A stretch of DNA of 64,000 bases from assembly GCF_027913215.1 (NCBI RefSeq), contig NZ_CP115784.1, positions 3,233,501 to 3,297,500 of the forward strand. The letters run 5' to 3'. The stretch is from Paracoccus aerodenitrificans. GTDB lineage: Bacteria; Pseudomonadota; Alphaproteobacteria; Rhodobacterales; Rhodobacteraceae. How positions within the stretch are numbered: position 1 is the first letter of the stretch; every line of letters starts with the position of its first letter. Below the pieces are notes generated by a model. It searched no databases. It saw only the letters and a program-made list of their open reading frames with translations, and was not told the origin of the DNA. The translations under genes were made by a program, and so were the position numbers. Below are positions 27,781 through 38,763 of the stretch, piece by piece.

Positions 27781-28956
27781 ATGGCACAGACCGAGCGGTT
27801 TTCGAACCTGCCGGAATACGCATTTCCGCGTTTGCGCGCGTTGTTGTCGGGTATCCAGCCCGGCGGCGAGCCTGTCGTCATGACCATTGGCGAGCCTCGC
27901 CATCCGATCCCGGATTTCGTGGCCCCGATCATGGCGGACTGCATTGCGCTTTTCGGGAAATATCCCCCGAATGAAGGCAGCGCCGCCATGCTGGAGGCAA
28001 TTTGCGGCTGGATGTCCCGCCGTCACGGGCTGGAGGTGGTCCCGGACCATATCACCAGCCTGAACGGTACGCGCGAGGGGCTGTTCAACGCGGCTCTGGC
28101 GCTCTGTCCCCAGCAGAAAAACGGTGCGCAGCCGGTCATTTTGATCCCGAACCCGTTTTATCAGGTCTATGCCGTCGCCGCCGCCGCTGTCGGTGCCGAG
28201 CCGGTGTTCGTTCCGGCGACTGCCGAAACCGGGTTTCTGCCGGATTTCACGGCGCTTGATGAGGCGGTGCTGAAGCGCACGGCGATTGCCTATATCTGTT
28301 CTCCGGCGAATCCTCAGGGATCGATTGCGGATGAGGATTATCTTGAGCGTCTGATCCATCTGGCCGACCGGCATGATTTTCTGGTCTTCGCGGATGAATG
28401 CTATTCCGAGATCTATCGCGATACGCCTCCGCCGGGAGCCTTGGCCGTGGCATCGCGGATGGGGCTGAGCGACCGGGTGGTGATGTTCAACTCATTGTCG
28501 AAACGGTCTAACCTGCCCGGTCTCAGATCGGGCTTCGCCGCCGGAGGCAGGACCGCAATCGCTCAGATCCGCCGCCTGCGCAGCTATGCCGGAGCGCCGC
28601 TGCCGCTGCCCGCGCAGGCTGTCAGTGCCGCCGCTTGGGCCGATGAAACCCATGTGCAGACCAATCGCGAGCTTTATCACCGGAAATACGCCGTGGCCGA
28701 CCGGGTTCTGGGTAATGTGCCGGGCTATCAGGGACCCGCAGGCGGGTTTTTCCTGTGGTTGCCGGTGGAAGACGGCGAGGACGCGGCCAGAACGCTCTGG
28801 CGCGACGCCGGGATACAGGTGCTGCCCGGAGCCTATCTCTCACGAGAGGTGGGCGGGCAGAATCCGGGCAAGGGATATATCCGCGTCGCTCTGGTCGCGG
28901 ATGCCGAAGAAACAGAACAGGCGCTGAACCGCCTGAAAGAAACGATTTACGATTAG
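27781..28956 (+). CDS. Class I/II aminotransferase, possibly DapC
   Basis: A 391-residue PLP enzyme. The PLP Lys is K241 in [49 protein letters not shown] and [10 protein letters not shown] are the usual fold-type I motifs. The SKRSNLPG segment is common in N-succinyldiaminopimelate aminotransferases (DapC), suggesting a lysine/peptidoglycan role, but substrate assignment is inference. It lies 11 bases upstream of ftsK and is likely cotranscribed. Confidence 0.85.
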   Translation: MAQTERFSNLPEYAFPRLRALLSGIQPGGEPVVMTIGEPRHPIPDFVAPIMADCIALFGKYPPNEGSAAMLEAICGWMSRRHGLEVVPDHITSLNGTREGLFNAALALCPQQKNGAQPVILIPNPFYQVYAVAAAAVGAEPVFVPATAETGFLPDFTALDEAVLKRTAIAYICSPANPQGSIADEDYLERLIHLADRHDFLVFADECYSEIYRDTPPPGALAVASRMGLSDRVVMFNSLSKRSNLPGLRSGFAAGGRTAIAQIRRLRSYAGAPLPLPAQAVSAAAWADETHVQTNRELYHRKYAVADRVLGNVPGYQGPAGGFFLWLPVEDGEDAARTLWRDAGIQVLPGAYLSREVGGQNPGKGYIRVALVADAEETEQALNRLKETIYD

Positions 28957-28967
28957 GGGCAGGAAAC

Positions 28968-31583
<2,616 letters not shown>

Positions 31584-31726
31584 CGGGCACAGGCCAGAGC
31601 GCCGCCACTCGATCCGGTTCGATACCGTCAGCAGGTGGTTAGAATGGGATGCAGATTCTTGCTGATTGCACCTTTCGGTTCTGCATTTAAAGTGGCGTTG
31701 TCTCACCGAAATTGCGACAAGGCGTC

Positions 31727-32452
31727 ATGTCCGTCTGCAACATCCATTTCCTGAATGCGCGTCACGGCCTGACCGGTGTCATGCCGGAAATCCGTGCCGC
31801 CGCCCGCGAAGCGATCGCTGTGGCGTCCGAACATGTCGATCTGCCGGATGTGGATCTGACCATCCGCGCAGGTTCCGGCGATGCCGTGATCTCCGGCTGG
31901 GGGGTGGGCGGTTTCGCACCTGCACCGGGCGAGATTCAACTGACGGTCGATCCACAGAAATTCGGCCCCGACGCGCTCATTCGCATTCTGGTGCATGAAC
32001 TCCACCACCTGATCCGCTGGGACGGTCCGGGCTATGGAAAATCTCTGGGCGAAGCGATGGTGACCGAAGGGCTCGCAGGTCATTTCGTGCTTCAGATCCT
32101 CGGCGGCAAGCCCGATCCGTGGGACGCCGTCACCCCGGCACCGGGACTGACACGGCGGGCGATGAATGAGTGGTCGCGGCTCGGCTATGACCATGCCGAA
32201 TGGTTCTTCGGCACCGGTAAGACGATTCGCCGTTGGAGCGGGTACGGCCTCGGTCACAGGCTGGTCGCACAATATCTGAGCGATAATCCCGGAGAGGACG
32301 CGATCACCCTCGCCACCGCCCCGGCCGACCGGTTCCGCGGTACGATGCGCATTCTGTCCAAGGAGGATGCCGGATCAGAGGATGATACCGGCCCCGATCC
32401 CGCCATTGAAACCAAGCCAGACCCCGAACAACCCGCATCTGACGCTGAATAA
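31727..32452 (+). CDS. DUF2268-type zinc metalloprotease-like protein
   Basis: A 241-residue predicted cytosolic metallopeptidase. The zinc motif HELHH is at residues 90-94 in ALIRILVHELHHLIRW, and GEAMVTEGLAGHF about 20 residues later offers the third, acidic ligand. This arrangement matches DUF2268 proteins. The tail after about residue 205 is acidic and Pro-rich (GSEDDTGPDPAIETKPDPEQP), probably disordered. Start chosen at the ATG 31727 with a weak AAGG upstream. The role is unknown. A repeat copy follows its stop codon. Confidence 0.8.
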   Translation: MSVCNIHFLNARHGLTGVMPEIRAAAREAIAVASEHVDLPDVDLTIRAGSGDAVISGWGVGGFAPAPGEIQLTVDPQKFGPDALIRILVHELHHLIRWDGPGYGKSLGEAMVTEGLAGHFVLQILGGKPDPWDAVTPAPGLTRRAMNEWSRLGYDHAEWFFGTGKTIRRWSGYGLGHRLVAQYLSDNPGEDAITLATAPADRFRGTMRILSKEDAGSEDDTGPDPAIETKPDPEQPASDAE

Positions 32453-32468
32453 TCGGGATACAGCGCGG

Positions 32469-32515
32469 TTCATCCTGGCAGAAATATCCCGGGGGTCCGG
32501 GGGCAGCGCCCCCGG
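32469..32515. repeat. Palindromic repeat copy 2, between convergent genes
   Basis: The same element as at 11338-11387. The hairpin is 32497-32504 paired with 32508-32515, eight GC pairs with an AGC loop. It lies 17 bases after the DUF2268 stop and 15 bases before the end of the ASADH-like gene, where it could act as a two-way terminator despite lacking T runs. Confidence 0.8.
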
Positions 32516-32529
32516 CGAAAGACCGTTAC

Positions 32530-33552
32530 TCAGCCCTTCTGCAAATAATCCCGGCCAAGGATTTCAGCCACCTGAACCAGGTTCAGCGCCGACCCCTTGC
32601 GCAGATTATCCGCGACGATCCACAGGCTCAGCCCGTTTTCGACCGTGGAATCCTGCCTGATCCGCGATACGAAAGTCGCGAATTCGCCGACCGACTCGAC
32701 GGGGGTGACATAGCCGCCATCCTCATGCTTATCGACCACCAGCAGGCCCGGAGATTCACGCAGAATATCGCGTGCCTCATCCTCATCCAGAAAATCCTCG
32801 AACTCGATATTCACCGATTCCGCATCCCCGACAAAGCTCGGCACACGCACAGAGGTCACCGCAAGCCGGATCGACCGGTCGAGGATCTTCTTCGTTTCTG
32901 CCATGATCTGCCATTCGGCGCGGCTTGACCCGTCCTCCATGAACTCGCCGACCTGCGGGATGATGTTGAAGGCGATCTGGCGGGGCAGGTGGTGCGGCGC
33001 GACCTCCTGTCCGGGAACATACAGACCCTTGGTCTGGTTCCACAGCTCATCCATAGCCTCTTTTCCCGCGCCGGAGAGGGATTGATAGGTCGAGACCACG
33101 ACGCGGCGGATGCGGGCACGCTCATGCAGGGGCTTCAGCACTGCCACAAGTTCAGCCGTGGCCGGATCGGGGCAGGCGACGACCATCCGTTCGCGATAAG
33201 CCTCAATCGCTCTGGCATTGACCTCGGGGACGACCAGTGGCACCGAGGGGTCCATCCGGAACGCATCCGAACTGTCGATGACGATACATCCCGCATCCGC
33301 TGCCAGAGGGGCGTATTTCCGCGCCGCCTCGGTATCCAGAGCGAACAGCGCCATATCGCAGCCGGCGAAATCGAAACTGTCGATATCGCGGACCTTCAGA
33401 TCCCGGTCGCCGAAACTGACTTCGGAACCGATAGAACGGCGCGGGCCAAGCGCAATGACCTCATCGGCAGGAAATTCGCGCTCTGCAAGAATATCGAGAA
33501 TTTCGCGGCCCAGATTATCCGTGGCCCCGGCGACGGCGATTTTATAGCCCAT
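32530..33552 (-). CDS. Aspartate-semialdehyde dehydrogenase homologue lacking catalytic residues
   Basis: 340 residues, full-length ASADH fold with VVVSTYQSLSGAGKEAMDELW and DSTVENGLSLWIVADNLRKGSALN. By eye alignment with the family's A-N-P-N-C-S-T-x-Q, this protein reads A-C-P-D-P-A-T-A-E at residues 126-134, so the catalytic Cys is Pro130. The family GHS/GHA-E-S-V is GDAESV here, replacing the catalytic His with Asp243. The NADP loop GATGxVG is GATDNLG (Asp12). The frame is intact, so it looks like a conserved pseudoenzyme, not a decayed gene. It should not be annotated as active Asd. Confidence 0.85.
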   Translation of the reverse strand: MGYKIAVAGATDNLGREILDILAEREFPADEVIALGPRRSIGSEVSFGDRDLKVRDIDSFDFAGCDMALFALDTEAARKYAPLAADAGCIVIDSSDAFRMDPSVPLVVPEVNARAIEAYRERMVVACPDPATAELVAVLKPLHERARIRRVVVSTYQSLSGAGKEAMDELWNQTKGLYVPGQEVAPHHLPRQIAFNIIPQVGEFMEDGSSRAEWQIMAETKKILDRSIRLAVTSVRVPSFVGDAESVNIEFEDFLDEDEARDILRESPGLLVVDKHEDGGYVTPVESVGEFATFVSRIRQDSTVENGLSLWIVADNLRKGSALNLVQVAEILGRDYLQKG

Positions 33553-33624
33553 TGAGGAGACTCCGTTGCTGAAGTGGCCGATATAGGGGGCTGACCCGGT
33601 TTACGAAAGGGGCAACCGGCATTC

Positions 33625-34320
33625 TCATGCGCCCAGAAAGCGGCGGCGTATGTCGTCTGCATGTGCAAAAGCGGCGGGATCCCCGTTCCAGACATCGCGA
33701 CCGCCCGAAACAAGCGTGATCCTGTCGGCCAGAGCGGTTGCGAAACGCAGATTCTGCTCGACCAGGATCGTGGTCAGCCCGTCCGCTTTCAGCCCGGCAA
33801 GCATATCGGCAAGCTGCGTCTGCACCGGCAAGGCCAGCCCCTCGGTCGGTTCGTCCAGAATCAGAAGCCGGGGCGAGGTCATCAGCGCCCGGCCAATGGC
33901 CAGCATCTGCTGCTCTCCGCCGGACAGGGTCCCGGCGGGCTGATTCAGCCGTGCGCCGAGGACCGGAAATAATCCGGCGATCCGGTCCAGCGTCCATGCG
34001 CCCCGCCCGATCCGCCCGGCAATCAACAGGTTTTCCCGCACGGAAAGCGACGCGAAAATATCCCTCCCCTCGGACACATAGGCAATCGCCGAGCGGGCAA
34101 TGCGCGGCGTCGGCCAGAGGGTGATCTCATCTTCGCCAACGTGAATCCGGCCATCCTGCGGCGGCAGCAGCCCCATGATCCGGCGCAGCGTTGTGGTTTT
34201 TCCTGCCCCGTTGCGGCCAAGCAAAGCGTGGATTTCTCCAGCCCCGACGGAAAGCGACAGGCCGTGCAGCACCTGTACCGGACCATAGCAAGCCGTCAGC
34301 CCCGAAATCTCAAGCATCAT
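33625..34320 (-). CDS. livF: Branched-chain amino-acid-type ABC ATPase LivF
   Basis: Second ATPase of a Liv-type (HAAT) importer, 231 residues. Walker A GRNGAGKTT, signature LSGGEQQMLAIGRAL, Walker B LLILDEPTEGLA, H-loop region VEQN typical of LivF. The start is placed at the ATG of 34318-34320, 11 bases inside livG; a second ATG follows immediately. Last gene of the five-gene minus-strand operon. Confidence 0.9.
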   Translation of the reverse strand: MMLEISGLTACYGPVQVLHGLSLSVGAGEIHALLGRNGAGKTTTLRRIMGLLPPQDGRIHVGEDEITLWPTPRIARSAIAYVSEGRDIFASLSVRENLLIAGRIGRGAWTLDRIAGLFPVLGARLNQPAGTLSGGEQQMLAIGRALMTSPRLLILDEPTEGLALPVQTQLADMLAGLKADGLTTILVEQNLRFATALADRITLVSGGRDVWNGDPAAFAHADDIRRRFLGA

Positions 34321-35026
34321 AGATCTCACGCAAAGCAGGACGCGCCGCATCCGGCGTTCCGTGAAACCGGATCTGCCCCCGGTCCATGATCGCGATCCTG
34401 TCGGCAATGGCGAAAGCAAGGTCCAGATCGTGTTCAACGACGATCATCGTGACCGAAAGCGGCAACGCCGCCAGCATCGAATGCAATTGCTCGGCACCTC
34501 CCGGCCCGATCCCGGAGGCAGGTTCATCCAGCAGCAACAGGTCGGGCGCTCCGGTCAGGGCGATGGCAATATCCAGCCTGCGCCGTGTGCCGTGGTCGAT
34601 GCGGCTGACCTGCCGGTCAAGATCCTCAAGCCCGACCTGTGCCGCTGTTTCAAGGGCGGTCCGGTGCAGCAGGGTATCCCTCAGTGGATCGCGCCCGAAG
34701 CCGGATTTGTCGTGATGGGCCGAGGCCGCAAGGATCAGGCTTTCCCGGATTGTAAACGTCTCGAACAGGCTGGTGCGCTGAAAACTGCGTCCGATCCCGG
34801 CGCGGGCACGTGCGTGGACCGGAAGCCCGGTAATATCGCGGTCGCGCAGCCGGATTTTGCCCCTATCCGCCGCAAGCTCGCCCGCGATCAGGCGCAGAAG
34901 CGTGGTCTTGCCCGCTCCGTTGGGGCCAAGGACGACCAACCTTTCGCCCTGCTGGACCCTCAGCGAGATATCCCTGATGACGCCGATCCCGCCAAAGGAT
35001 TTCGACAGGCGGTCAATCTCTATCAT
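34310..35026 (-). CDS. livG: Branched-chain amino-acid-type ABC ATPase LivG
   Basis: 238 residues. Walker A GPNGAGKTT, RSFQRTSLFETFTIRESL is the LivG Q-loop region, and LLLLDEPASGIGPG is Walker B; VEHDLDLAF is the LivG H-loop. The family signature LSGGQ is replaced by RIDHGTRRRLDIAIAL, a more divergent form than usual. It overlaps livM by 14 bases and livF by 11. Confidence 0.9.
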   Translation of the reverse strand: MIEIDRLSKSFGGIGVIRDISLRVQQGERLVVLGPNGAGKTTLLRLIAGELAADRGKIRLRDRDITGLPVHARARAGIGRSFQRTSLFETFTIRESLILAASAHHDKSGFGRDPLRDTLLHRTALETAAQVGLEDLDRQVSRIDHGTRRRLDIAIALTGAPDLLLLDEPASGIGPGGAEQLHSMLAALPLSVTMIVVEHDLDLAFAIADRIAIMDRGQIRFHGTPDAARPALREIYDA

Positions 35027-35951
35027 GGCGCAACCGGGTTTCGAGTTGCCCGAACAGGCCGCGCCCTCCGGCCAGCACCACCAGAATCAGCAGCGCACCG
35101 ATCAGCAAATGCCAGTGATCCGTGAAGCCTGCCGCCCAGTGTTTCAGTGCCACAAAAATCGCCGCGCCGAGAACCGGTCCTGCCAGCGTGCCGATCCCGC
35201 CGAGGATCAGAACGACAAGAGCCTCGCCCGACGCGGTCCAGATCATCAGATCGGGCGAGACGAACTGGATATGCTGTGCGGCCAGAACCCCGGCCATACC
35301 GGCAAGCGCAGATGAGAGGGTAAAACCGGCGATGCGGATACGCCGCGCGGGCAGGCCGATGGCCTCGGCGCGGGCAGGGTTTTCATGCACTGCCTGCAAG
35401 CTTCTGCCGAAGGGCGATCTGAGGATGGCCACGGTCATCAGGATCACCAGCACCAGCACGCTCAGCGCATAGAGGGCAAAAACCAGCGGATCGGCACTGT
35501 CGGCGAAGGGCAGCGAGGGGCGGTCGATGCCGCCAAGCCCGTTATCTCCGCCAAGCGCATCGGCACGGAAGGTAAAGGCCCATGCCATCTGACCGAAGGC
35601 GAGCGTGGCCATGATGAAGAAAATCCCCTCGGTCCGGGCGCATGCCGCCCCCACCGCCCCGCCGAAGATCGCGGCAGCGGCGATACCGGCCAGCGAGGCA
35701 GGCCATGCGGACATCCCGGCCAGACCTGCCAGTGCATAGCCATAGGCTCCGACCCCCATAATCGCCCCATGCGCAAGCGAGACCATGCCGCCGAAGCCCG
35801 CCGCAAGCTCCAGCGCGATGACAAGAATGGTCAGCGTCGCGATCTCGGCCACGATATCCCGCGCAAAGTAATCTCCGGTGATCGCGGCTGCGGCAAGGAC
35901 CAGCAGGGTCAGCGTCAGGGCGGCCTTGCGCAGCGCGGTCAGTCTGAACAT
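35013..35951 (-). CDS. livM: Branched-chain amino-acid-type ABC permease LivM
   Basis: A 312-residue polytopic permease. GFGGMVSLAHGAIMGVGAYGYAL is the LivM signature, and GRSLQAVHENPARAEAIGLPARRIRIAGF is the coupling loop. The ATG at 35949-35951 shares its first base with the livH stop (TGATG). The frame is open upstream into livH but starts there are unsupported. Confidence 0.9.
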   Translation of the reverse strand: MFRLTALRKAALTLTLLVLAAAAITGDYFARDIVAEIATLTILVIALELAAGFGGMVSLAHGAIMGVGAYGYALAGLAGMSAWPASLAGIAAAAIFGGAVGAACARTEGIFFIMATLAFGQMAWAFTFRADALGGDNGLGGIDRPSLPFADSADPLVFALYALSVLVLVILMTVAILRSPFGRSLQAVHENPARAEAIGLPARRIRIAGFTLSSALAGMAGVLAAQHIQFVSPDLMIWTASGEALVVLILGGIGTLAGPVLGAAIFVALKHWAAGFTDHWHLLIGALLILVVLAGGRGLFGQLETRLRHDRD

Positions 35952-36817
35952 CACGCCGCCCGCGTTCCGGCCAGCAAGCCCTGCGGTCTCAGGATCAGGA
36001 CAGCGGCGAGGACCAGATAGACCAGCACGGCGCTTGCATCGGGCCATAAAGCCGCGCCGAAAACCTCGATTACGGCCACGATCAGCGCCCCGGCAATAGC
36101 ACCCGTGACGGACCCCATGCCACCGATCACGGTGACGATCAGCGCCGGGATCAGCGCCGTCACCGCCATTGAACTGCTGGCCGAGACGACTGGCACCGCC
36201 ATGACGCCGCCAAGCCCGGCAAGCCCCGCGCCAAGGGTGAAGACCCCGAGAAACAGCCTCTCGGTGCGGATGCCGATGCTGCGTGCCGCGGCGGGGTTCT
36301 CGGTCGCGGCACGCAGCGCTGCCCCCAGCATGGTGCGGGTGATGCCCAGATAAAGCCCGGTGGCCAGCGCTGCCCCCATTGCGATCACGAACAGCCGATA
36401 GGCCGGGTAAGAGATCCCCGCCAACGCAACGCCCGACGACAAAAGTGCGGGCGGGTCCAGCGTCAGCGGGATATCTCCCCACAGGATCCTGACCAGCTCA
36501 ACCGCAATGAAGACCAGCCCGAAGCTGACCAGAACCTGCGGCATCGGCCCCTGTTTCGCGACCCGGCGCAGCAATGTCAGATGCAGCATTGCGCCGATAC
36601 AGGCCGTGGCGAGCGGCGACAGGACCAGTGCGGGCCAGAAACCGAACATATGGCTGACCGATATCCCGATATAGGCCCCCAGCATGTAAAGCGCCCCATG
36701 AGCCAGATTGACGAAGCCCATCAGTCCGAAACTGACGGACAACCCCGCCGAGATCAGGAACAGAAGCGCCGCATATTGCAGCGCATTCAGCGTCTGAAGA
36801 ACCCAGAACGCCGTCAC
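35951..36817 (-). CDS. livH: Branched-chain amino-acid-type ABC permease LivH
   Basis: A 288-residue permease with LSVSFGLMGFVNLAHGALYMLGAYIG, the LivH signature, and TMLGAALRAATENPAAARSIGIRTERL as the coupling loop. It begins with GTG at 36815-36817, directly after the stop of the binding-protein gene. The one-base overlap with livM follows. Confidence 0.9.
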   Translation of the reverse strand: MTAFWVLQTLNALQYAALLFLISAGLSVSFGLMGFVNLAHGALYMLGAYIGISVSHMFGFWPALVLSPLATACIGAMLHLTLLRRVAKQGPMPQVLVSFGLVFIAVELVRILWGDIPLTLDPPALLSSGVALAGISYPAYRLFVIAMGAALATGLYLGITRTMLGAALRAATENPAAARSIGIRTERLFLGVFTLGAGLAGLGGVMAVPVVSASSSMAVTALIPALIVTVIGGMGSVTGAIAGALIVAVIEVFGAALWPDASAVLVYLVLAAVLILRPQGLLAGTRAA

Positions 36818-37963
36818 TCAGCCCATCTCGCAGCCATTCGGCGCATCCCGGACCGCCCTGACCGTGTCCAGAACCCGGTGAGTCATCCTTCCCCCGTCGC
36901 TGACTGTCTCGAAGATATAGACGTTCTGCACGACATTATTCGTCGCCGGGTCGATCTCCAGCGGGCCGCGCGGGCCGGTATATGCGATTTTCGGCAAGGC
37001 TGCGGCGATTTCGGCGCGGCCTTCTGCGCCGCTGTCCAGAGCGCCCAGAAGCAGACGGCCCGCATCATATCCTGCCACGACATATTCCGATGGCAGATTG
37101 CCGTCATGCGCATTTGCGTAGGTCTCGGTAAACGCGTTGTTCTCGGGCGTGTCCAGTGACGGCAGATAATGCAGCGCCCCGATAACTCCCATCGCCGCCT
37201 CTCCCTGTGAGCGCAGGTAAAGCGGGGCAGTCAGGAACCCGACCGAATAAAGCGGCATCTGTTCGCGCAGCCCGAAACTGTCATATTGTTTCACAAAGCT
37301 GATCGCATCCGCGCCGCCATAGAAGACATAAAGCGCCTCCGCCCCCGAGGCCTGCGCTTTGGCCAGATAGGGGCCGAAATCCTCGGTCTTGCCGAAAGGC
37401 GTGAACTCAACGCCCGCGATCTCACCTCCGCCTTCCTCGAATGCAGCAGAGAACGCGCCGATCATCTGCTGTCCCGCAGCGTAATCCGGGGCGAGCGTAT
37501 AGACCGAGCTCACACCCTGCGCGGCAAGCCATTCACCCATAGGCCGGTTAAGCTGATCGTTCGAAAAGCTGACCCGCGTGATATAGGGCGAGCAATCTTT
37601 CCCCGTCGCATCGCTGTTTCCGGCATTGGCGACGATCAGAGGCGTCTTTGCGTTATGCACCACATCGCGCACCGCGCTCAGCACAGCGGATGAGACCACC
37701 CCGACCAGCACATCGGCCTTGTCCTGCATGATCAGCTTGCGTGCTCTGATCAGCCCGGTCTGCGGCTTCGCCTCGGTATCCTCGCGCAGAACGGTGATAT
37801 CGTCCCGTCCGGCTTCGGCCAGAGCCATGCGGAACCCGTCTTCGATATCCTGACCAAGTGCCGCGTAATTGCCCGAGGCGGGCAGCAACAGCCCCACTGT
37901 CGTCTCGGCCGTGGCGGGCAGGCTCAGACAGGTTGTGAAGGCGGCGGCGAGAAGGGCTTTCAT
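36818..37963 (-). CDS. Liv-type periplasmic substrate-binding protein
   Basis: A Leu/Ile/Val-binding-like periplasmic protein (peripla_BP_6), 381 residues. The signal peptide MKALLAAAFTTCLSLPATA is followed by ETTVGLLLPASGNYAALGQDIEDGF. KPLGAV-type ligand residues are not clear. YTGPRGPLEIDPATNNVVQNVYIFE resembles homologues that bind aromatic or amide compounds, so the true substrate may not be branched-chain amino acids. First gene of the operon; its promoter must lie in 37964-38160, where no element was identified. Confidence 0.88.
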   Translation of the reverse strand: MKALLAAAFTTCLSLPATAETTVGLLLPASGNYAALGQDIEDGFRMALAEAGRDDITVLREDTEAKPQTGLIRARKLIMQDKADVLVGVVSSAVLSAVRDVVHNAKTPLIVANAGNSDATGKDCSPYITRVSFSNDQLNRPMGEWLAAQGVSSVYTLAPDYAAGQQMIGAFSAAFEEGGGEIAGVEFTPFGKTEDFGPYLAKAQASGAEALYVFYGGADAISFVKQYDSFGLREQMPLYSVGFLTAPLYLRSQGEAAMGVIGALHYLPSLDTPENNAFTETYANAHDGNLPSEYVVAGYDAGRLLLGALDSGAEGRAEIAAALPKIAYTGPRGPLEIDPATNNVVQNVYIFETVSDGGRMTHRVLDTVRAVRDAPNGCEMG

Positions 37964-38160
37964 GGCGGCTCCGTGGTCAGAATGGCCGGGCGGCGGCGAA
38001 GATCTTTCTAGGACAAGCGCCGCCACGGTCAAGCCGGAGCGGGGTCCTGCTGCTTCAGAAGCCATTTCGCGGTTGCCTCGTCACAGATCGCGCCAACCTT
38101 CAGGCATGGAGATCATATAACCGGATCTTATGGGCCTGAAGATAGAAGAAGGAACGAGTT

Positions 38161-38180
38161 CTGCGTTTCACCGAACGCAG
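38161..38180. terminator. Possible weak terminator downstream of mur
   Basis: CTGCGTT (38161-38167) pairs with AACGCAG (38174-38180), loop TCACCG. A T-rich stretch (TACTTTTCTG) follows on the plus strand only. As a mur terminator it would lack a U tract; it could instead end an unannotated plus-strand transcript. Confidence 0.35.
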
Positions 38181-38208
38181 TACTTTTCTGTTGTGTGAAA
38201 TATGGAAA

Positions 38209-38631
38209 TTAATCCGGCCGGATCCTGCGGGCGCGGATCAGCGTGTGCTGGCTGATGATTTCATAGCCCAGCTTTGCAGCCATATCGGCCCGAAGCCGGT
38301 TGATTTCGTCGCTGGCGAACTCGATCACCTCGCCCGAGTCGATATCGACGATATGGTCATGCTCCGCCACCGGCGTGATCTCATAGCGGGCTGGTTCGTT
38401 TTCCAGCGTCAGCTTGCGGATCAGCCCGGCCTCTTCAAGCGCCGAAAGAGTCCGGTACACCGTCGCCAGCGAAACCGAGTCATCCAGCCCCCGCGCCCGC
38501 GCCAGCAATTCATCCGCATTCGGATGATCCACCGCCTCCATCAGGATAGACAGCAATGCCGTCCGCTGCTGAGTCGCCCGCAACCCGGCCTCACGCAGGG
38601 CCTTGGCGAAATCCGTGTTCTCTGCGCTCAT
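38209..38631 (-). CDS. mur: Fur-family regulator, Mur type (manganese/iron)
   Basis: A metal-responsive repressor of 140 residues. An N-terminal winged helix with LRATQQRTALLSIL and SLATVYRTLSALEEAGLI is followed by a dimer/metal domain with EHDHIVDIDSGEVIEF, which matches the Fur/Mur branch and not Irr (poly-His) or Zur. The ATG at 38629-38631 is chosen over a GTG 15 bases earlier. It is divergent from sitABCD with two near-identical operators between, the expected arrangement for Mur controlling manganese import. Confidence 0.87.
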   Translation of the reverse strand: MSAENTDFAKALREAGLRATQQRTALLSILMEAVDHPNADELLARARGLDDSVSLATVYRTLSALEEAGLIRKLTLENEPARYEITPVAEHDHIVDIDSGEVIEFASDEINRLRADMAAKLGYEIISQHTLIRARRIRPD

Positions 38632-38657
38632 CCGTTTGTCCGTCACAGGCTTACCGA

Positions 38658-38686
38658 TCTTTAGCCATATCCCGCCCGCAAGGCAA
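38658..38686 (-). promoter_or_regulatory. Predicted mur promoter
   Basis: On the minus strand TTGCCT (38681-38686) and TAAAGA (38658-38663) are spaced by 17 bases. The transcript would start about 20 bases before the ATG at 38631. Operator 1 lies just upstream of the -35. Confidence 0.5.
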
Positions 38687-38689
38687 GGA

Positions 38690-38708
38690 AATGCGATTCA
38701 TTCTCATT
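38690..38708. promoter_or_regulatory. Mur/Fur operator 1
   Basis: AATGCGATTCATTCTCATT. Its reverse complement matches operator 2 at 17 of 19 positions. Each is an imperfect inverted repeat with AATG/CATT ends, in the manner of Fur-family sites. Confidence 0.7.
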
Positions 38709-38713
38709 TTGGC

Positions 38714-38742
38714 TTGACTAATGCGAATGAATTGCATTTACA
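38714..38742 (+). promoter_or_regulatory. Predicted sitA promoter containing operator 2
   Basis: TTGACT (38714-38719) and TTTACA (38737-38742) with a 17-base spacer. Operator 2, AATGCGAATGAATTGCATT (38720-38738), fills the spacer, so a bound repressor would exclude RNA polymerase. The operator centres are exactly 30 bases apart, about three helical turns. Confidence 0.65.
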
Positions 38743-38763
38743 GATGGTAAGAAGCAGGATCCG

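Noticed and set aside
33172..33174. Cys127 as the catalytic cysteine of the ASADH homologue
   Set aside because: It aligns three residues before the catalytic position (with the Asn of A-N-P-N-C); Pro130 occupies the Cys site.
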